Origin: Ignatzschineria cameli
GTDB taxonomy: Bacteria; Pseudomonadota; Gammaproteobacteria; Cardiobacteriales; Wohlfahrtiimonadaceae
Direction: 5' to 3'
Length of the DNA: 64,000 bases
Assembly (NCBI RefSeq): GCF_003121895.1
Contig: NZ_QEWW01000004.1
Span: 124,001 to 188,000, forward strand
Positions 7,265 to 15,536 of the stretch are shown piece after piece; position 1 is the stretch's first letter; each line of letters begins with the position of its first letter. Made by a program: the position numbers and the translations under genes. The notes beneath the pieces were generated by a model. The model was given only the letters and a program-made list of their open reading frames with translations. It ran no database searches and was not told the DNA's origin.

Positions 7265-7588
7265 ATGTTATTGACCGATCTATTAAACTTATTGCTGACT
7301 CAACGCCAAAAAGAGAACCTACGCTTTAGACAGGAGCGTCGCTTTAACAAGGTTCTACTGATCGCCAATGAATTTAGTGCTGAGACACCAACAGCCATTG
7401 AAGAGAAGATCACAAAAGCAGAAATTGAACTGCAAAAGAGCCCTTTTTGGAGACGTCGAGAGCAGAGAATCTTCACTGATGCACTCTATCATGCGCAAAA
7501 ACTGATTAAGCGCCGGCATCAATTGATGCAAAATAGAGAACCTCGCTCACCGGTTCCCTTTGTAATCCTAAAGAGAGAAGCGGCATAA
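7265..7588 (+). CDS. small basic orphan protein, paralogue of the protein at 2558-2893
   Basis: A 107-residue, highly charged, helical protein of unknown family. The GTG at 7211 is a poorer start. GGAG at 7254-7257 fits ATG 7265 with 7 nt spacing and gives a length matching its paralogue. Shared features are a basic N-terminal half (RQERRFNKV against RNARIYKEI), an RxxxxALxxAxxLI-like helix, and a C-terminus ending P-V/F-VIL-basic-A. Both paralogues sit alone behind TTACAT operators and so appear to be the main targets of the S24 repressor. A strong terminator follows. Confidence 0.6.
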   Translation: MLLTDLLNLLLTQRQKENLRFRQERRFNKVLLIANEFSAETPTAIEEKITKAEIELQKSPFWRRREQRIFTDALYHAQKLIKRRHQLMQNREPRSPVPFVILKREAA

Positions 7589-7607
7589 TAGGAATTGTAA
7601 ACAAAAG

Positions 7608-7641
7608 AGGCTGACACTTTATTAAGATGTCAGCCTTTTTT
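7608..7641 (+). terminator. terminator after the paralogue gene
   Basis: AGGCTGACA / TGTCAGCCT 9-bp perfect stem followed by six T. It marks the right end of the acquired region. Confidence 0.85.
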
Positions 7642-7723
7642 ATTGCATGCAATTTCATACTATTGCATACTACTTCATGCTTTTTAGGGCACTTCAAAAT
7701 GATTTTCTTGAATGCCCTTTTGA

Positions 7724-8611
7724 TTATTCACCAATATGCTTTTTAAAATTGGTACTGCTCCCCATCCCTTTTTCAATAAAAGCAGCTTCAACCTGTGAGC
7801 AAGGCGTGGTCTCTCTTATCTTCCGCATCGCATTACGCTTCTCATCGGCAGTTAAACCACTATTATGCTCAACCTTTGCAACGCGATCTACACAACGATT
7901 ATAGCTCGCAATAAAGAGCGCTTGATCTTGCTTATATTGCTCAACTGCTGCGTTATTTTTCTCTTTCCAGACACGCTTCCAAATATCACAATCGGCTGTG
8001 ACTGCATGGTTCTCTGCACAAAATTGAGGATAAATTGCTTGCAACTCCATCAATGAAAGGGGCATCAACATCTCGTAACTCTTCTCATCTCGAACATCTT
8101 TCCACAATTGGCAAAGTGTAGACTCCGCAGCGTTAGTTCCACAAAACTGATGCTCATGACGATAGAGATTATCTAAGTTCTCTTCAAAAAGAACTTTCTT
8201 CCCCTCAATCTTTGCGTTCTTTACCAATTTATTGAAAGCGTTACACTCAACCTTCTCATGTGCAGTCGTCGCTTCATTACAGGCCATTGCATCATAGACC
8301 GAGAGAACTTCTTGCCAATTCTTTTCACCATGTTCACGCTCAAGTCTCGCTTCGATCTCAGCAAAATGCTCCATCTCTTGATCTAATGCAGCTTGGTCTA
8401 ATGCTTTCTGTGCAGCGATACAAGCTTGATCATTCTCCACAAGCGCAACCCCTTTATCGCCCCCTTTTTTGCGAGCATTATCGAGGCGCTTCTCACAGTT
8501 TTTGACCATATCTTGGGCTTTATTGAGGTGCTTCATATAGTAGGTTTCATCATGATCACCACATGCGGCAAGTCCAAATACTAACCCTACAACTATTGCG
8601 ATTTTCTTCAT
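7724..8611 (-). CDS. EexN-like lipoprotein with repeated cysteine pairs
   Basis: A 295-residue lipoprotein. The signal MKKIAIVVGLVFGLAAC has a lipobox (LAAC), giving an acylated cysteine at 17. The segment after it (ETYYMKHLNKAQDMVKNCEK ... NDQACIAAQKA) resembles EexN entry-exclusion lipoproteins of conjugative plasmids and ICEs, which block redundant transfer. Cysteine pairs continue through the protein (CNEATTAHEKVEC, CGTNAAESTLCQLW, CAENHAVTADCDIW, and a last pair), like several tandem EexN-type modules, so it is longer than a standard 70-100 residue EexN. It lies on the opposite strand at the border of the acquired region. A surface or periplasmic role is safe, but exclusion activity is a guess. 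Confidence 0.6.
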   Translation of the reverse strand: MKKIAIVVGLVFGLAACGDHDETYYMKHLNKAQDMVKNCEKRLDNARKKGGDKGVALVENDQACIAAQKALDQAALDQEMEHFAEIEARLEREHGEKNWQEVLSVYDAMACNEATTAHEKVECNAFNKLVKNAKIEGKKVLFEENLDNLYRHEHQFCGTNAAESTLCQLWKDVRDEKSYEMLMPLSLMELQAIYPQFCAENHAVTADCDIWKRVWKEKNNAAVEQYKQDQALFIASYNRCVDRVAKVEHNSGLTADEKRNAMRKIRETTPCSQVEAAFIEKGMGSSTNFKKHIGE

Positions 8612-8775
8612 CTCTCTTTGCCTTTTATCTTAAGTACAATGGGATAGTAGAGATCAAAGATCAAAATACTGCTCCTCTATTCAATGGAGAGCTCCTTCGA
8701 TCTTCAGCAATCATTTACTCTTATAAGGATCGATCACTGCCCTTAATCTGATCTCTACAACTATTCCGCTTCTCA

Positions 8776-8820
8776 TTTCTAATATTTCTGTTTCTAATAC
8801 TTCTGTTTCTAATACTTTTC
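8776..8820. repeat. 15-bp tandem repeat, 3 copies
   Basis: TTTCTAATATTTCTG, TTTCTAATACTTCTG and TTTCTAATACTTTTC in direct succession, in non-coding DNA. Confidence 0.85.
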
Positions 8821-9040
8821 TTTATTAATTTACATTAATATTTACATATTATAGATAATCAGCGCTTAAATAGAAAGATTCCCCTGGGGAAAGTCTACAT
8901 AGATCAAGCTTCTGCGCGATATCTGCCCGATACCTGCATAATAATAACGCCTTTATCTCCTAGAAATATCTCCATTGAAAAAAGAGTGCCGGCACCTCTT
9001 TCTACTTTAAAAGTGCTCTGCTACAGTGGTAGGAATTTAT

Positions 9041-9054
9041 TTGATTTAGATCAA
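9041..9054 (+). promoter_or_regulatory. FNR/ANR box
   Basis: TTGATTTAGATCAA matches the FNR consensus TTGATNNNNATCAA exactly. It lies 70 bp before the AEC transporter start, a position compatible with activation under oxygen limitation. Confidence 0.65.
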
Positions 9055-9124
9055 TCTCATCGATGGGGCTGATCGAACATCATCGCGAATAACACCTCTT
9101 CCCCTTTCATTGAGCACTTTTGTT

Positions 9125-10069
9125 ATGACACTCTTTCTACAAGCCTTTGCGACGCAATTTTATGCCCTTCTTCCCTTCTTTATTCTCATCGCAACCGGCT
9201 ATATTCTCGTTCGCTTCTTTCGTTGGAATAATACCTTTACGGAAGGGTTAACTCGCTTTCTCTTCAATCTTGCTATTCCCGTCATGCTCTTTGGGGTTAT
9301 GAGCCGCTTTCATACTCAGGAGGAGATGGATCCTCGCCTGATTATCGCCTATTTTGGTGCTTCCTTTATCCTCTTCTTTATTGCACAGATCTATGTGAAA
9401 TGGGTCTTAAAACGGAGCGCTCGGGAAGCCGCTGTTTTTGGAATGGGGGGAATCTTCTCCAATAATGTAATGATCGGAATTCCGCTAATTATGCTCTTTA
9501 TGGGTAGTGAAGCGATTGCTGTATCGGCACTTGTGATCTCCTTTAATGCGCTTTTACTCTGGAGCTTAGTCTCCGTTGCGATTGAGTGGGCAGATCATGG
9601 TTCTCTCTCGCTTAAAGGTTTTTTGCTCACTTTTCGTGGCGTTCTAAAAAACCCAATTGTAGTCGGCATCATGCTCGGGCTCTTAGTGAGCTTTCTCCGA
9701 GTACCGATCCCCACCTTTGCGACCCATACCATTGAGATGTTCTCCGATATGGTTGCCCCACTTTCACTCTTGGTTCTCGGCATGGGTTTGGCGAAGTACC
9801 GGCTTGGTGCCAATCTGAAATTGAGCCTCAATATCACCTTCTTTAAACTCATTCTCCATCCGCTTATTATCTGGGGCGTAGCGCTTCTAATGGGATTACC
9901 CCCTTTTGAGACAAAAGCGATTGTTATTTTAGGTTCTATCGCAACAGGGATGAATGTCTATCTAATGGCATTAAAATTCCAAGTAATTGAAGATGCCGTT
10001 GCCTCCAGTATTATCTTAACGACAATTCTCTCGGCGATTACAACACCGATCATTGTGGTTCTGCTCTAA
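9125..10069 (+). CDS. AEC family (auxin efflux carrier-like) transporter
   Basis: An inner-membrane permease of about 314 residues with ten predicted membrane helices in two halves. Conserved features are the early segment FILIATGYILVRFFRW, the middle GGIFSNNVMIGIPL with its Asn/Pro, and the late VAPLSLLVLGMGLAKY. AEC carriers in bacteria move malate, malonate or related organic anions. The substrate here is unknown. I prefer ATG 9125 to the TTG at 9110, although neither has a good ribosome-binding site. The exact FNR box upstream suggests use in low oxygen, which fits a malate- or lactate-type exchange. It stands alone. Confidence 0.82.
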   Translation: MTLFLQAFATQFYALLPFFILIATGYILVRFFRWNNTFTEGLTRFLFNLAIPVMLFGVMSRFHTQEEMDPRLIIAYFGASFILFFIAQIYVKWVLKRSAREAAVFGMGGIFSNNVMIGIPLIMLFMGSEAIAVSALVISFNALLLWSLVSVAIEWADHGSLSLKGFLLTFRGVLKNPIVVGIMLGLLVSFLRVPIPTFATHTIEMFSDMVAPLSLLVLGMGLAKYRLGANLKLSLNITFFKLILHPLIIWGVALLMGLPPFETKAIVILGSIATGMNVYLMALKFQVIEDAVASSIILTTILSAITTPIIVVLL

Positions 10070-10078
10070 AAGGCCCTA

Positions 10079-10117
10079 TATACTCTATATCTATACTCTA
10101 TATCTATACTCTATATC
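10079..10117. repeat. 13-bp tandem repeat, 3 perfect copies
   Basis: TATACTCTATATC three times without a mismatch, ten bases after the AEC gene stop. The rest of the spacer to 10406 shows no gene. Confidence 0.9.
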
Positions 10118-10406
10118 TAGTCAGCAACAACAGCGATAATATCACTCCATCAACTTGATAAACCGGATCAACCAAACAACCAATCAGCCGGTTAAACGAT
10201 CTAGGGATTAATATCTCAAGTCATGACAGATAAGCAAATCATCAGATCACCAAATCGCCAGATTATCAATATACAAAAATATATTCCATCTGTTAAAATA
10301 GAGGGGATAGAGCGACTCTATCACTCATATCGATCAACTGAATCATCGGCTAATCATCGATAGCGATCGAATGATCTATTTTCAACTAGTTAAGAGAGTG
10401 ACTATT

Positions 10407-11324
10407 ATGAAAAAATTGATTTTATCCTCCCTTTTTCTTCTTGCTTCATGGTCTTTTGCCGCAGAAGAGATGGGATTAACACCTCAAGAGGCCTATCAAT
10501 TGAAGATGGAGAGTGAAACACCTGTGCTCTTTGTGGATGTCCGTGATCCTGTTGAGATTATGTTTGTCGGTAGCACAGATGTTGTTGATCTCAATATTCC
10601 CTTCCTCATTGTCGATCGAACAGAATGGAGCGATGAGCGAGGTGCTTTTAAGATGAATAAGAATGATCAATTTGCTGAAGAGGTTGTCGCAGCTTTAGAG
10701 GCGAGAAACCTCCCGAAAGAGACTATGATCATCACAATGTGCCGTTCAGGCAGTGAGCGTGGAAAACCAAGTGCTGAAGCATTACGAGATGCTGGATTTA
10801 CCAATGCGCACTATGTTGTGAATGGCTTCCAAGGGGATGTCATTAAAGAGGGTGAAATGAAAGGCTTTCGTCTTCAAAATGGTTGGCAGAACTCTGATCT
10901 TCCCTGGGGCGCTAAAATGAGTGGCGATAAGATCTATCGTACTGATGCCGGTGATGCGGTAAAAGCAGATACAAAGGTGGCTGAGAAAGCAATTGAAGCC
11001 GCCGCAACCGATACAGAGACCGCAACAAATGCAGCGCTCGATCAAGCAGAAGTGGTCGTCGAAAGTGATGCGGCAACCGTTGAAGATGAAGCAGCGGATA
11101 AAAAGAGCCATCTCAATGAGATGAAAAAAGATCTTAAAAATGCTGTTGATAATGCTTCAGATAGCGTCAAAGATGTTTTAGAGCAGCAGAAAGAGAATCT
11201 CGATAATGCCGTTGATAAGGCGAAAGAATTCTTTGATCACAAAAAAGATGATCTCAATAATCTAAAAGAGATGCCTAAAAAAGAGGATGCTCCTGCGGTG
11301 ATCATAGAAGAAGTTGCCGCATAA
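10407..11324 (+). CDS. exported rhodanese-domain protein with helical tail
   Basis: A periplasmic protein of 305 residues. The signal peptide MKKLILSSLFLLASWSFA is followed by a rhodanese domain with the active-site loop MCRSGSERGKPSAEAL (Cys112 persulfide site) and FVDVRDPVEI near the N-terminus. The last third (from about residue 205) is low-complexity, acidic and helical, with regular spacing of charged residues (NAVDNASDSVKDVL, NLDNAVDKAKEFF), like apolipoprotein or LEA-type amphipathic helices. I start at ATG 10407, because the ATG 36 bases earlier would bury the signal peptide. Sulfur transfer or thiol handling in the periplasm is expected. The role of the tail is unknown. Confidence 0.75.
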   Translation: MKKLILSSLFLLASWSFAAEEMGLTPQEAYQLKMESETPVLFVDVRDPVEIMFVGSTDVVDLNIPFLIVDRTEWSDERGAFKMNKNDQFAEEVVAALEARNLPKETMIITMCRSGSERGKPSAEALRDAGFTNAHYVVNGFQGDVIKEGEMKGFRLQNGWQNSDLPWGAKMSGDKIYRTDAGDAVKADTKVAEKAIEAAATDTETATNAALDQAEVVVESDAATVEDEAADKKSHLNEMKKDLKNAVDNASDSVKDVLEQQKENLDNAVDKAKEFFDHKKDDLNNLKEMPKKEDAPAVIIEEVAA

Positions 11325-11366
11325 AACGATTCGCAACCAATCTATTTAAAACGCATTCGATTGTAG

Positions 11367-11396
11367 AAGCACTGATCATTTGATCAGTGCTTTTTT
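11367..11396 (+). terminator. terminator after the rhodanese gene
   Basis: An 11-bp perfect stem (AGCACTGATCA with its complement) and six T on the plus strand. Confidence 0.85.
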
Positions 11397-11420
11397 GTTG
11401 CTAGATCTCTCCTCTCTCAC

Positions 11421-12620
11421 TTAAAGAGGAACGATATCCACGCTCTCATTCTCTCTTAGTTCTGCCGCTTCCTTTTCCTCAAAAGCACGCGCTTCCGCAC
11501 GCTCTTTCTCCATCTCTGTTTGTAACTGCGCTTCAGTAATTCCAAGGAATTTAAAGGCGGGGGTTACAACAAATTCTGAAGAGACCTCTCCCGAATAGAT
11601 ATGAGATTGATTCTGCCCAAGATCGAGTTTTTTTACATTCTCTTCACCCGGGGAAAAATCGATTTTTTTAAGATCAACCCAGAAGATATTAGGAGAGATT
11701 GCCGATTCAAAGAAGTAGAGCCCTTCTTTATGATCCACTACTGTGCGCCAGCGAGTTGAAGAGATATTAGGTTCCTCTTCCGTATTGAGACCATAAGGAA
11801 CAGAGACATTACGAATAACGCTAAAAACGCTAGAGATCGAATCTTTCATCGTCCCGCCGGTTGGAATCGCATTGATATAGAATGAAGCACGTGCAAAACG
11901 ATCTGCAGCACGATTAGTCCCCGGCAATACAACCGTTCCCCCAATACCTTCCCAATACTCATTCATCGCTAACTGCTTATCGAATGTCGGAGAGTTTGTC
12001 ATCACCTGATAACTCCGATCATGGTGGATCACCTGCTTCCCATCCACATACTCAACAATCGCGCTATCGCCGGTTGCATCAGACATCGAGAGATGGAGTG
12101 TTGCTAAACGGGTCTCACCTGGTACTTCTGCTGTCACAATAATAAAGGGTTCGCTCTCTAGGAACTCAACCGCTTCCGCCACCGTTGCGAAATTATCGAG
12201 CATATATTGTGCCCAAAGAGAGATCGCCATCGTCGGCTTATCATTCAGGACGGATGGATTAGGATATTCTGATTCAGCAAGCCAAAGAAGATTCGCATTG
12301 AGTCCCGCCTCATTGACCCCATCAGTTGTGGAGATATCGTAACCTGTTGCCACTAAGCTACCATATTGAGAGACCCACTCAATTGAGCGATTTCCTGCCT
12401 CACCAGTACGGGCCATTCCTTTAGGGAGAATCCATAAATTAGTCCCCACATCACTCTTCCAATCCATCGATCTTGCCGTAATATTACGATCATTATCACC
12501 ATGGAACACAACGCGCGTACATGCTTCAGCCGCCGTTGTTAAGAGAAGTGCAGCCCCAACAGCAATAGCCACTTTCTTCATATTGATAAGGGGAGATTTG
12601 TTGAAGATATTACGCATCAT
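11421..12620 (-). CDS. exported linear-amide C-N hydrolase (choloylglycine hydrolase family)
   Basis: An Ntn hydrolase of the bile-salt hydrolase/penicillin V acylase family, 399 residues. A signal peptide ends ...TTAAEA, and the next residue is the cysteine of CTRVVFHGDNDRNITARSMDW, so signal cleavage would itself expose the catalytic N-terminal Cys. Other family marks are the Arg/Asp after it and LNANLLWLAESEYP. AAGGA before ATG 12620 supports this start over the inner ATG 12581, giving an n-region of 14 extra residues. Substrates in Gram-negative relatives include acyl-homoserine lactones and bile salts. Which one applies here cannot be told. It stands alone. Confidence 0.8.
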   Translation of the reverse strand: MMRNIFNKSPLINMKKVAIAVGAALLLTTAAEACTRVVFHGDNDRNITARSMDWKSDVGTNLWILPKGMARTGEAGNRSIEWVSQYGSLVATGYDISTTDGVNEAGLNANLLWLAESEYPNPSVLNDKPTMAISLWAQYMLDNFATVAEAVEFLESEPFIIVTAEVPGETRLATLHLSMSDATGDSAIVEYVDGKQVIHHDRSYQVMTNSPTFDKQLAMNEYWEGIGGTVVLPGTNRAADRFARASFYINAIPTGGTMKDSISSVFSVIRNVSVPYGLNTEEEPNISSTRWRTVVDHKEGLYFFESAISPNIFWVDLKKIDFSPGEENVKKLDLGQNQSHIYSGEVSSEFVVTPAFKFLGITEAQLQTEMEKERAEARAFEEKEAAELRENESVDIVPL

Positions 12621-13019
12621 TTAATAATCCTTCTTTAGCATAGCTCTGATTGAAGAGAGATCTTCGATCGACAATCCACGACAATACTCGACAATACTCA
12701 AAAAACCTCATCTTCGAGAACTCTCACTATCTTCGATAAAGCGCAATACAACTCAATACAGTTCAATATAATTCAAGACAATCCAATACCACGCTTTCAA
12801 AGAAGATTTTGCCGATCAGCTTTCTCTCTACTCGTTGCCCATTTTATCATTAGGTTGTGCAATTTCTTCCACTTTTTTTAAAAATCTCACAATAAAAAGA
12901 GCCGATAAGAGGTTCTAATAACCTCAATAGATGAAACTGAGGGGCTCTTCCCCTCTCCTCTTCTCCGTCTCTCCTCTATCTCCGCCTCTTTTAGATACCG
13001 CTTAAATACCGCTTCAAGC
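12621..13019. other. spacer with CAATAC-type repeats
   Basis: Non-coding. It contains a 10-bp tandem repeat, GACAATCCAC then GACAATACTC twice (12670-12699), and looser CAATAC/CAATAT repeats to about 12790. An open frame at 12887-13090 is judged spurious. Confidence 0.5.
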
Positions 13020-13070
13020 AAAAAAGCCTCTCTTTCAGATCTAGCGATCATTTTGAAAAAGAGGCTTTTA
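13020..13070 (-). terminator. terminator downstream of phoX
   Basis: Inverted repeat AAAAGCCTCT (13022-13031) with GAGGCTTTT (13061-13069) around an imperfect arm. On the minus strand it ends in a T run. Confidence 0.7.
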
Positions 13071-13168
13071 CCTAGGTCTGTTTCGACCATCTTGGTGATC
13101 TATCTCAAATAAGACGATAGAACCAAGATGGTTTAATCATTTGATTAATCCTTCAATTAATCATTCGA

Positions 13169-15127
13169 CTAACTACCAATCACACCACCATCGATCTTTT
13201 GAATCACAACAGTCGCTGAACGAGGACGTCCCGCTGCCGCGCCATCAGGCCATGTAGAGAGTGCTAATGCTGCGCTCGGCTCTGTGGTTCCATTATCAGG
13301 TTCACCAGGATGCTGGATATTGATAAAGAGCGTCTTATTATCGGGGGTGAAAGAGATCCCGGTAATTTCACTACGATTAGGACCTACGAGGAAACGTTTA
13401 AAGTAACCATCGGCAGGATCTACCGCTAACATCTGATTATTCCCCATACCGGCATAAGCTTTCTGATTAATTGTCGATGAGGAGACATCGGTCTGTACCC
13501 ACAAGATACCATTATGGTCAAATGCTAAACCATCAGGGCTTCCAAATGCATCACCGCGATTTTGTGCTTTTAGATTAGGATCATCTGTCAAATCAGATCC
13601 CGCTAATGCTAAGATATCCCACTCAAATGTGGGTGAGGTCACATCAGCATTATCTTCCTGCCAATGGATAATATGCCCAAAGAGATTATTATCACGAGGA
13701 TTTGCCGCATCTTTTCCAGGATAACCTGCTTTTCCGCGGTTACTATTATTGGTCAATGTACAGTAGATACTGCCAGGGTTTTTAGGATCTGCCGCAATCC
13801 ACTCAGGACGATCCATCTTCGTTGCGCCTACAATATCAGCGGCACTACGAGCATTGATCACCACATCACCCTGATTTTTAAAGCCATTTTCTGCTGTTAA
13901 TCCATTTTCACCATAAACTAGGGGGATCCACTCTCCTTTTCCATTCTCATCAAAACGAGCAACGTAGAGCGTTCCATCGGTTAAAAGCTGACTATTTGCT
14001 TTCCCTTTCGCCGGATCATATTGATCACGACTCACAAACTTATAGATATACTCAAAACGCTGATCATCTCCCATGTAGACGGCAACACGCTTATCAGGCC
14101 CGACGACCATCTCCGCACCTTCATGCTTAAAACGTCCTAGTGCCGTATGTTTGATCGGTGTTGAGGTGGGATCTTCAGGGTCGATCTCAACAACCCAACC
14201 AAAGCGATTGACTTCGTTCGGATGTTTATCCACATTGAAACGCTCATCAAACTCAACCCAGCGGTATGCGGTATCACTATCGGCAACGCCATAACGCTTC
14301 TCTAAAGCATTATGCTCACCCTCTGCTTTCACAAAGATATCGGCCCAGTTCTCCTCACATGTTAAGTAAGTTCCCCATGGCGTCTTTCCATTCGCACAGT
14401 TTTGCATGGTTCCTAATACTTTTGAACCTGTAGGATCTGCGGCAGTGATCATCAGCTCATGCCCTTCTGCAGGACCGGAGATACTCATCTCTGTATGAGG
14501 CGTAATACGACGCGCATATTGAGAAGGGCGAACTACCTCCCACTCTCCTTGATCATTCTTCATCACTTCAATAACGGAGATTCCCATTGCATTTTGTGAT
14601 TTAAGAACTTTATCGGCAGACCAATTCGCTTCACCATCGGTAAAGAGAAGACCATTATCGACATATTCATGATTCATCGCTAAAAGACCATGGCGAGAAG
14701 CCTCATCCCCTGATCCTAATGGGAAGTACGCCATCCCATCATGATTCATCCCTGCTTGAGCTGCTTGATCGGCAGCGCTACTTGAACCATCTTTCTTAAA
14801 TTCAGGATTATTACCGGGAAGTCCAATAGGATCACCCCACTTGTAGAAGGCAACTGCTTCATATCCTTCGGGAACAATCACCGTATCTAATACCGAGTAA
14901 GGAACCGGCTTAAATGAGACGCGTCCACTCGCTGCGGCTTTCAGCACCTCATCACGGGAGTTATCGGCAAAAAGATTAGAAGGAAAAAGCGACATAATGC
15001 CGGCGGTAACCCCTAATCCACCCATTTTAAAGAGTGAGCGACGTGAAATACGCGCATCCATCACCTCTGAGAAAGCTGAGTTTGTGGTCTGATTATTTAC
15101 TTCAAATTCATCACGTTTACGTGTCAT
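13169..15127 (-). CDS. phoX: PhoX family alkaline phosphatase (DUF839), Tat-exported
   Basis: A calcium/iron-dependent phosphatase that releases phosphate from organic esters in the periplasm. The Tat signal SRRSLFKMGG has its twin arginines at residues 29-30, followed by a hydrophobic stretch ending near LFADN. Typical PhoX segments include AMNHEYVDNGLLFTD, GTYLTCEENWADIF, KHEGAEMVVG, DGLAFDHNGILWVQTD and FINIQHPGEP. The length of 652 residues is normal. The start is set at 15127, where GGAG lies 7 nt upstream, rather than seven codons earlier. A Pho box with proper spacing to a -10 lies upstream, so PhoB control is likely. Confidence 0.9.
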   Translation of the reverse strand: MTRKRDEFEVNNQTTNSAFSEVMDARISRRSLFKMGGLGVTAGIMSLFPSNLFADNSRDEVLKAAASGRVSFKPVPYSVLDTVIVPEGYEAVAFYKWGDPIGLPGNNPEFKKDGSSSAADQAAQAGMNHDGMAYFPLGSGDEASRHGLLAMNHEYVDNGLLFTDGEANWSADKVLKSQNAMGISVIEVMKNDQGEWEVVRPSQYARRITPHTEMSISGPAEGHELMITAADPTGSKVLGTMQNCANGKTPWGTYLTCEENWADIFVKAEGEHNALEKRYGVADSDTAYRWVEFDERFNVDKHPNEVNRFGWVVEIDPEDPTSTPIKHTALGRFKHEGAEMVVGPDKRVAVYMGDDQRFEYIYKFVSRDQYDPAKGKANSQLLTDGTLYVARFDENGKGEWIPLVYGENGLTAENGFKNQGDVVINARSAADIVGATKMDRPEWIAADPKNPGSIYCTLTNNSNRGKAGYPGKDAANPRDNNLFGHIIHWQEDNADVTSPTFEWDILALAGSDLTDDPNLKAQNRGDAFGSPDGLAFDHNGILWVQTDVSSSTINQKAYAGMGNNQMLAVDPADGYFKRFLVGPNRSEITGISFTPDNKTLFINIQHPGEPDNGTTEPSAALALSTWPDGAAAGRPRSATVVIQKIDGGVIGS

Positions 15128-15187
15128 GATTGATCTCCAAAAAATCAAAAGCTATTGAATGACTCCCGTTCTGCAATCGGGTCACCC

Positions 15188-15224
15188 ATTATCGTAAGCA
15201 TCTTATATGACACCGTAATGACAG
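15188..15224 (-). promoter_or_regulatory. Pho box and -10 element of phoX
   Basis: On the minus strand CTGTCAT-TACG-GTGTCAT (15224-15207) gives two 7-bp repeats separated by 4 bp, the PhoB-box layout (consensus CTGTCAT repeats). GATAAT (15193-15188) sits 13 bp downstream as a -10. The rest of the 15128-15536 spacer is AT-rich, with a duplicated CTTATAACACCT near 15313-15336 and no gene. Confidence 0.65.
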
Positions 15225-15536
15225 CCCTTGCCGATTCGCTTTACTCTCACCAGTCAAGTAGCTAATCTAGCACCCCCATTCCACGATCAATTTAGCAAAT
15301 GGAAACCTCCCTCTTATAACACCTCTTATAACACCTCTTTAACATCTATTTAACACTTCTAATCATTCTCTCCCTCTGCCCATTATTTTGACAAAACCTT
15401 AAAATATTTTACAATCAAAAAATCCCTAAATATCGATCATCAGGAGGTTTTGAACGATTCATTTAAGTTTTTAATTTTAATTTTTTTGGATTTCACTATA
15501 TAAAATTTCTCTTAACTTTTATCTCTGAAATTCACT

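Larger units (their letters stand above)
157..7641. mobile_element. acquired region: defence pair plus integrative-element remnants
   Basis: This stretch groups an AT-rich defence-like pair, small orphan genes, an extra SSB, an AlpA-like HTH protein, a tRNA-3'-end-like core, an integrase stub and an S24 repressor. None of these is a housekeeping gene. The composition at 157-2426 differs sharply from the DNA after 7.7 kb. The limits are inferred: only one attachment-like core (5191-5214) is visible, so the region may be two abutting elements rather than one. Confidence 0.5.
8612..9124. other. spacer with tandem repeats and an FNR box
   Basis: Apart from the 15-bp tandem repeat (8776-8820) and the FNR box (9041-9054), I see no gene here. 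Confidence 0.5.

Noticed and set aside
7642-7723. Inverted repeat AGGGCA...TGCCCT as terminator of the EexN-like gene
   Set aside because: On the minus strand it is followed by A rather than T residues, so it does not qualify as an intrinsic terminator.
12887-13090. Minus-strand open frame of 67 codons
   Set aside because: It runs straight through the phoX terminator hairpin, has no ribosome-binding site and encodes an Arg/Glu-rich sequence typical of chance frames.
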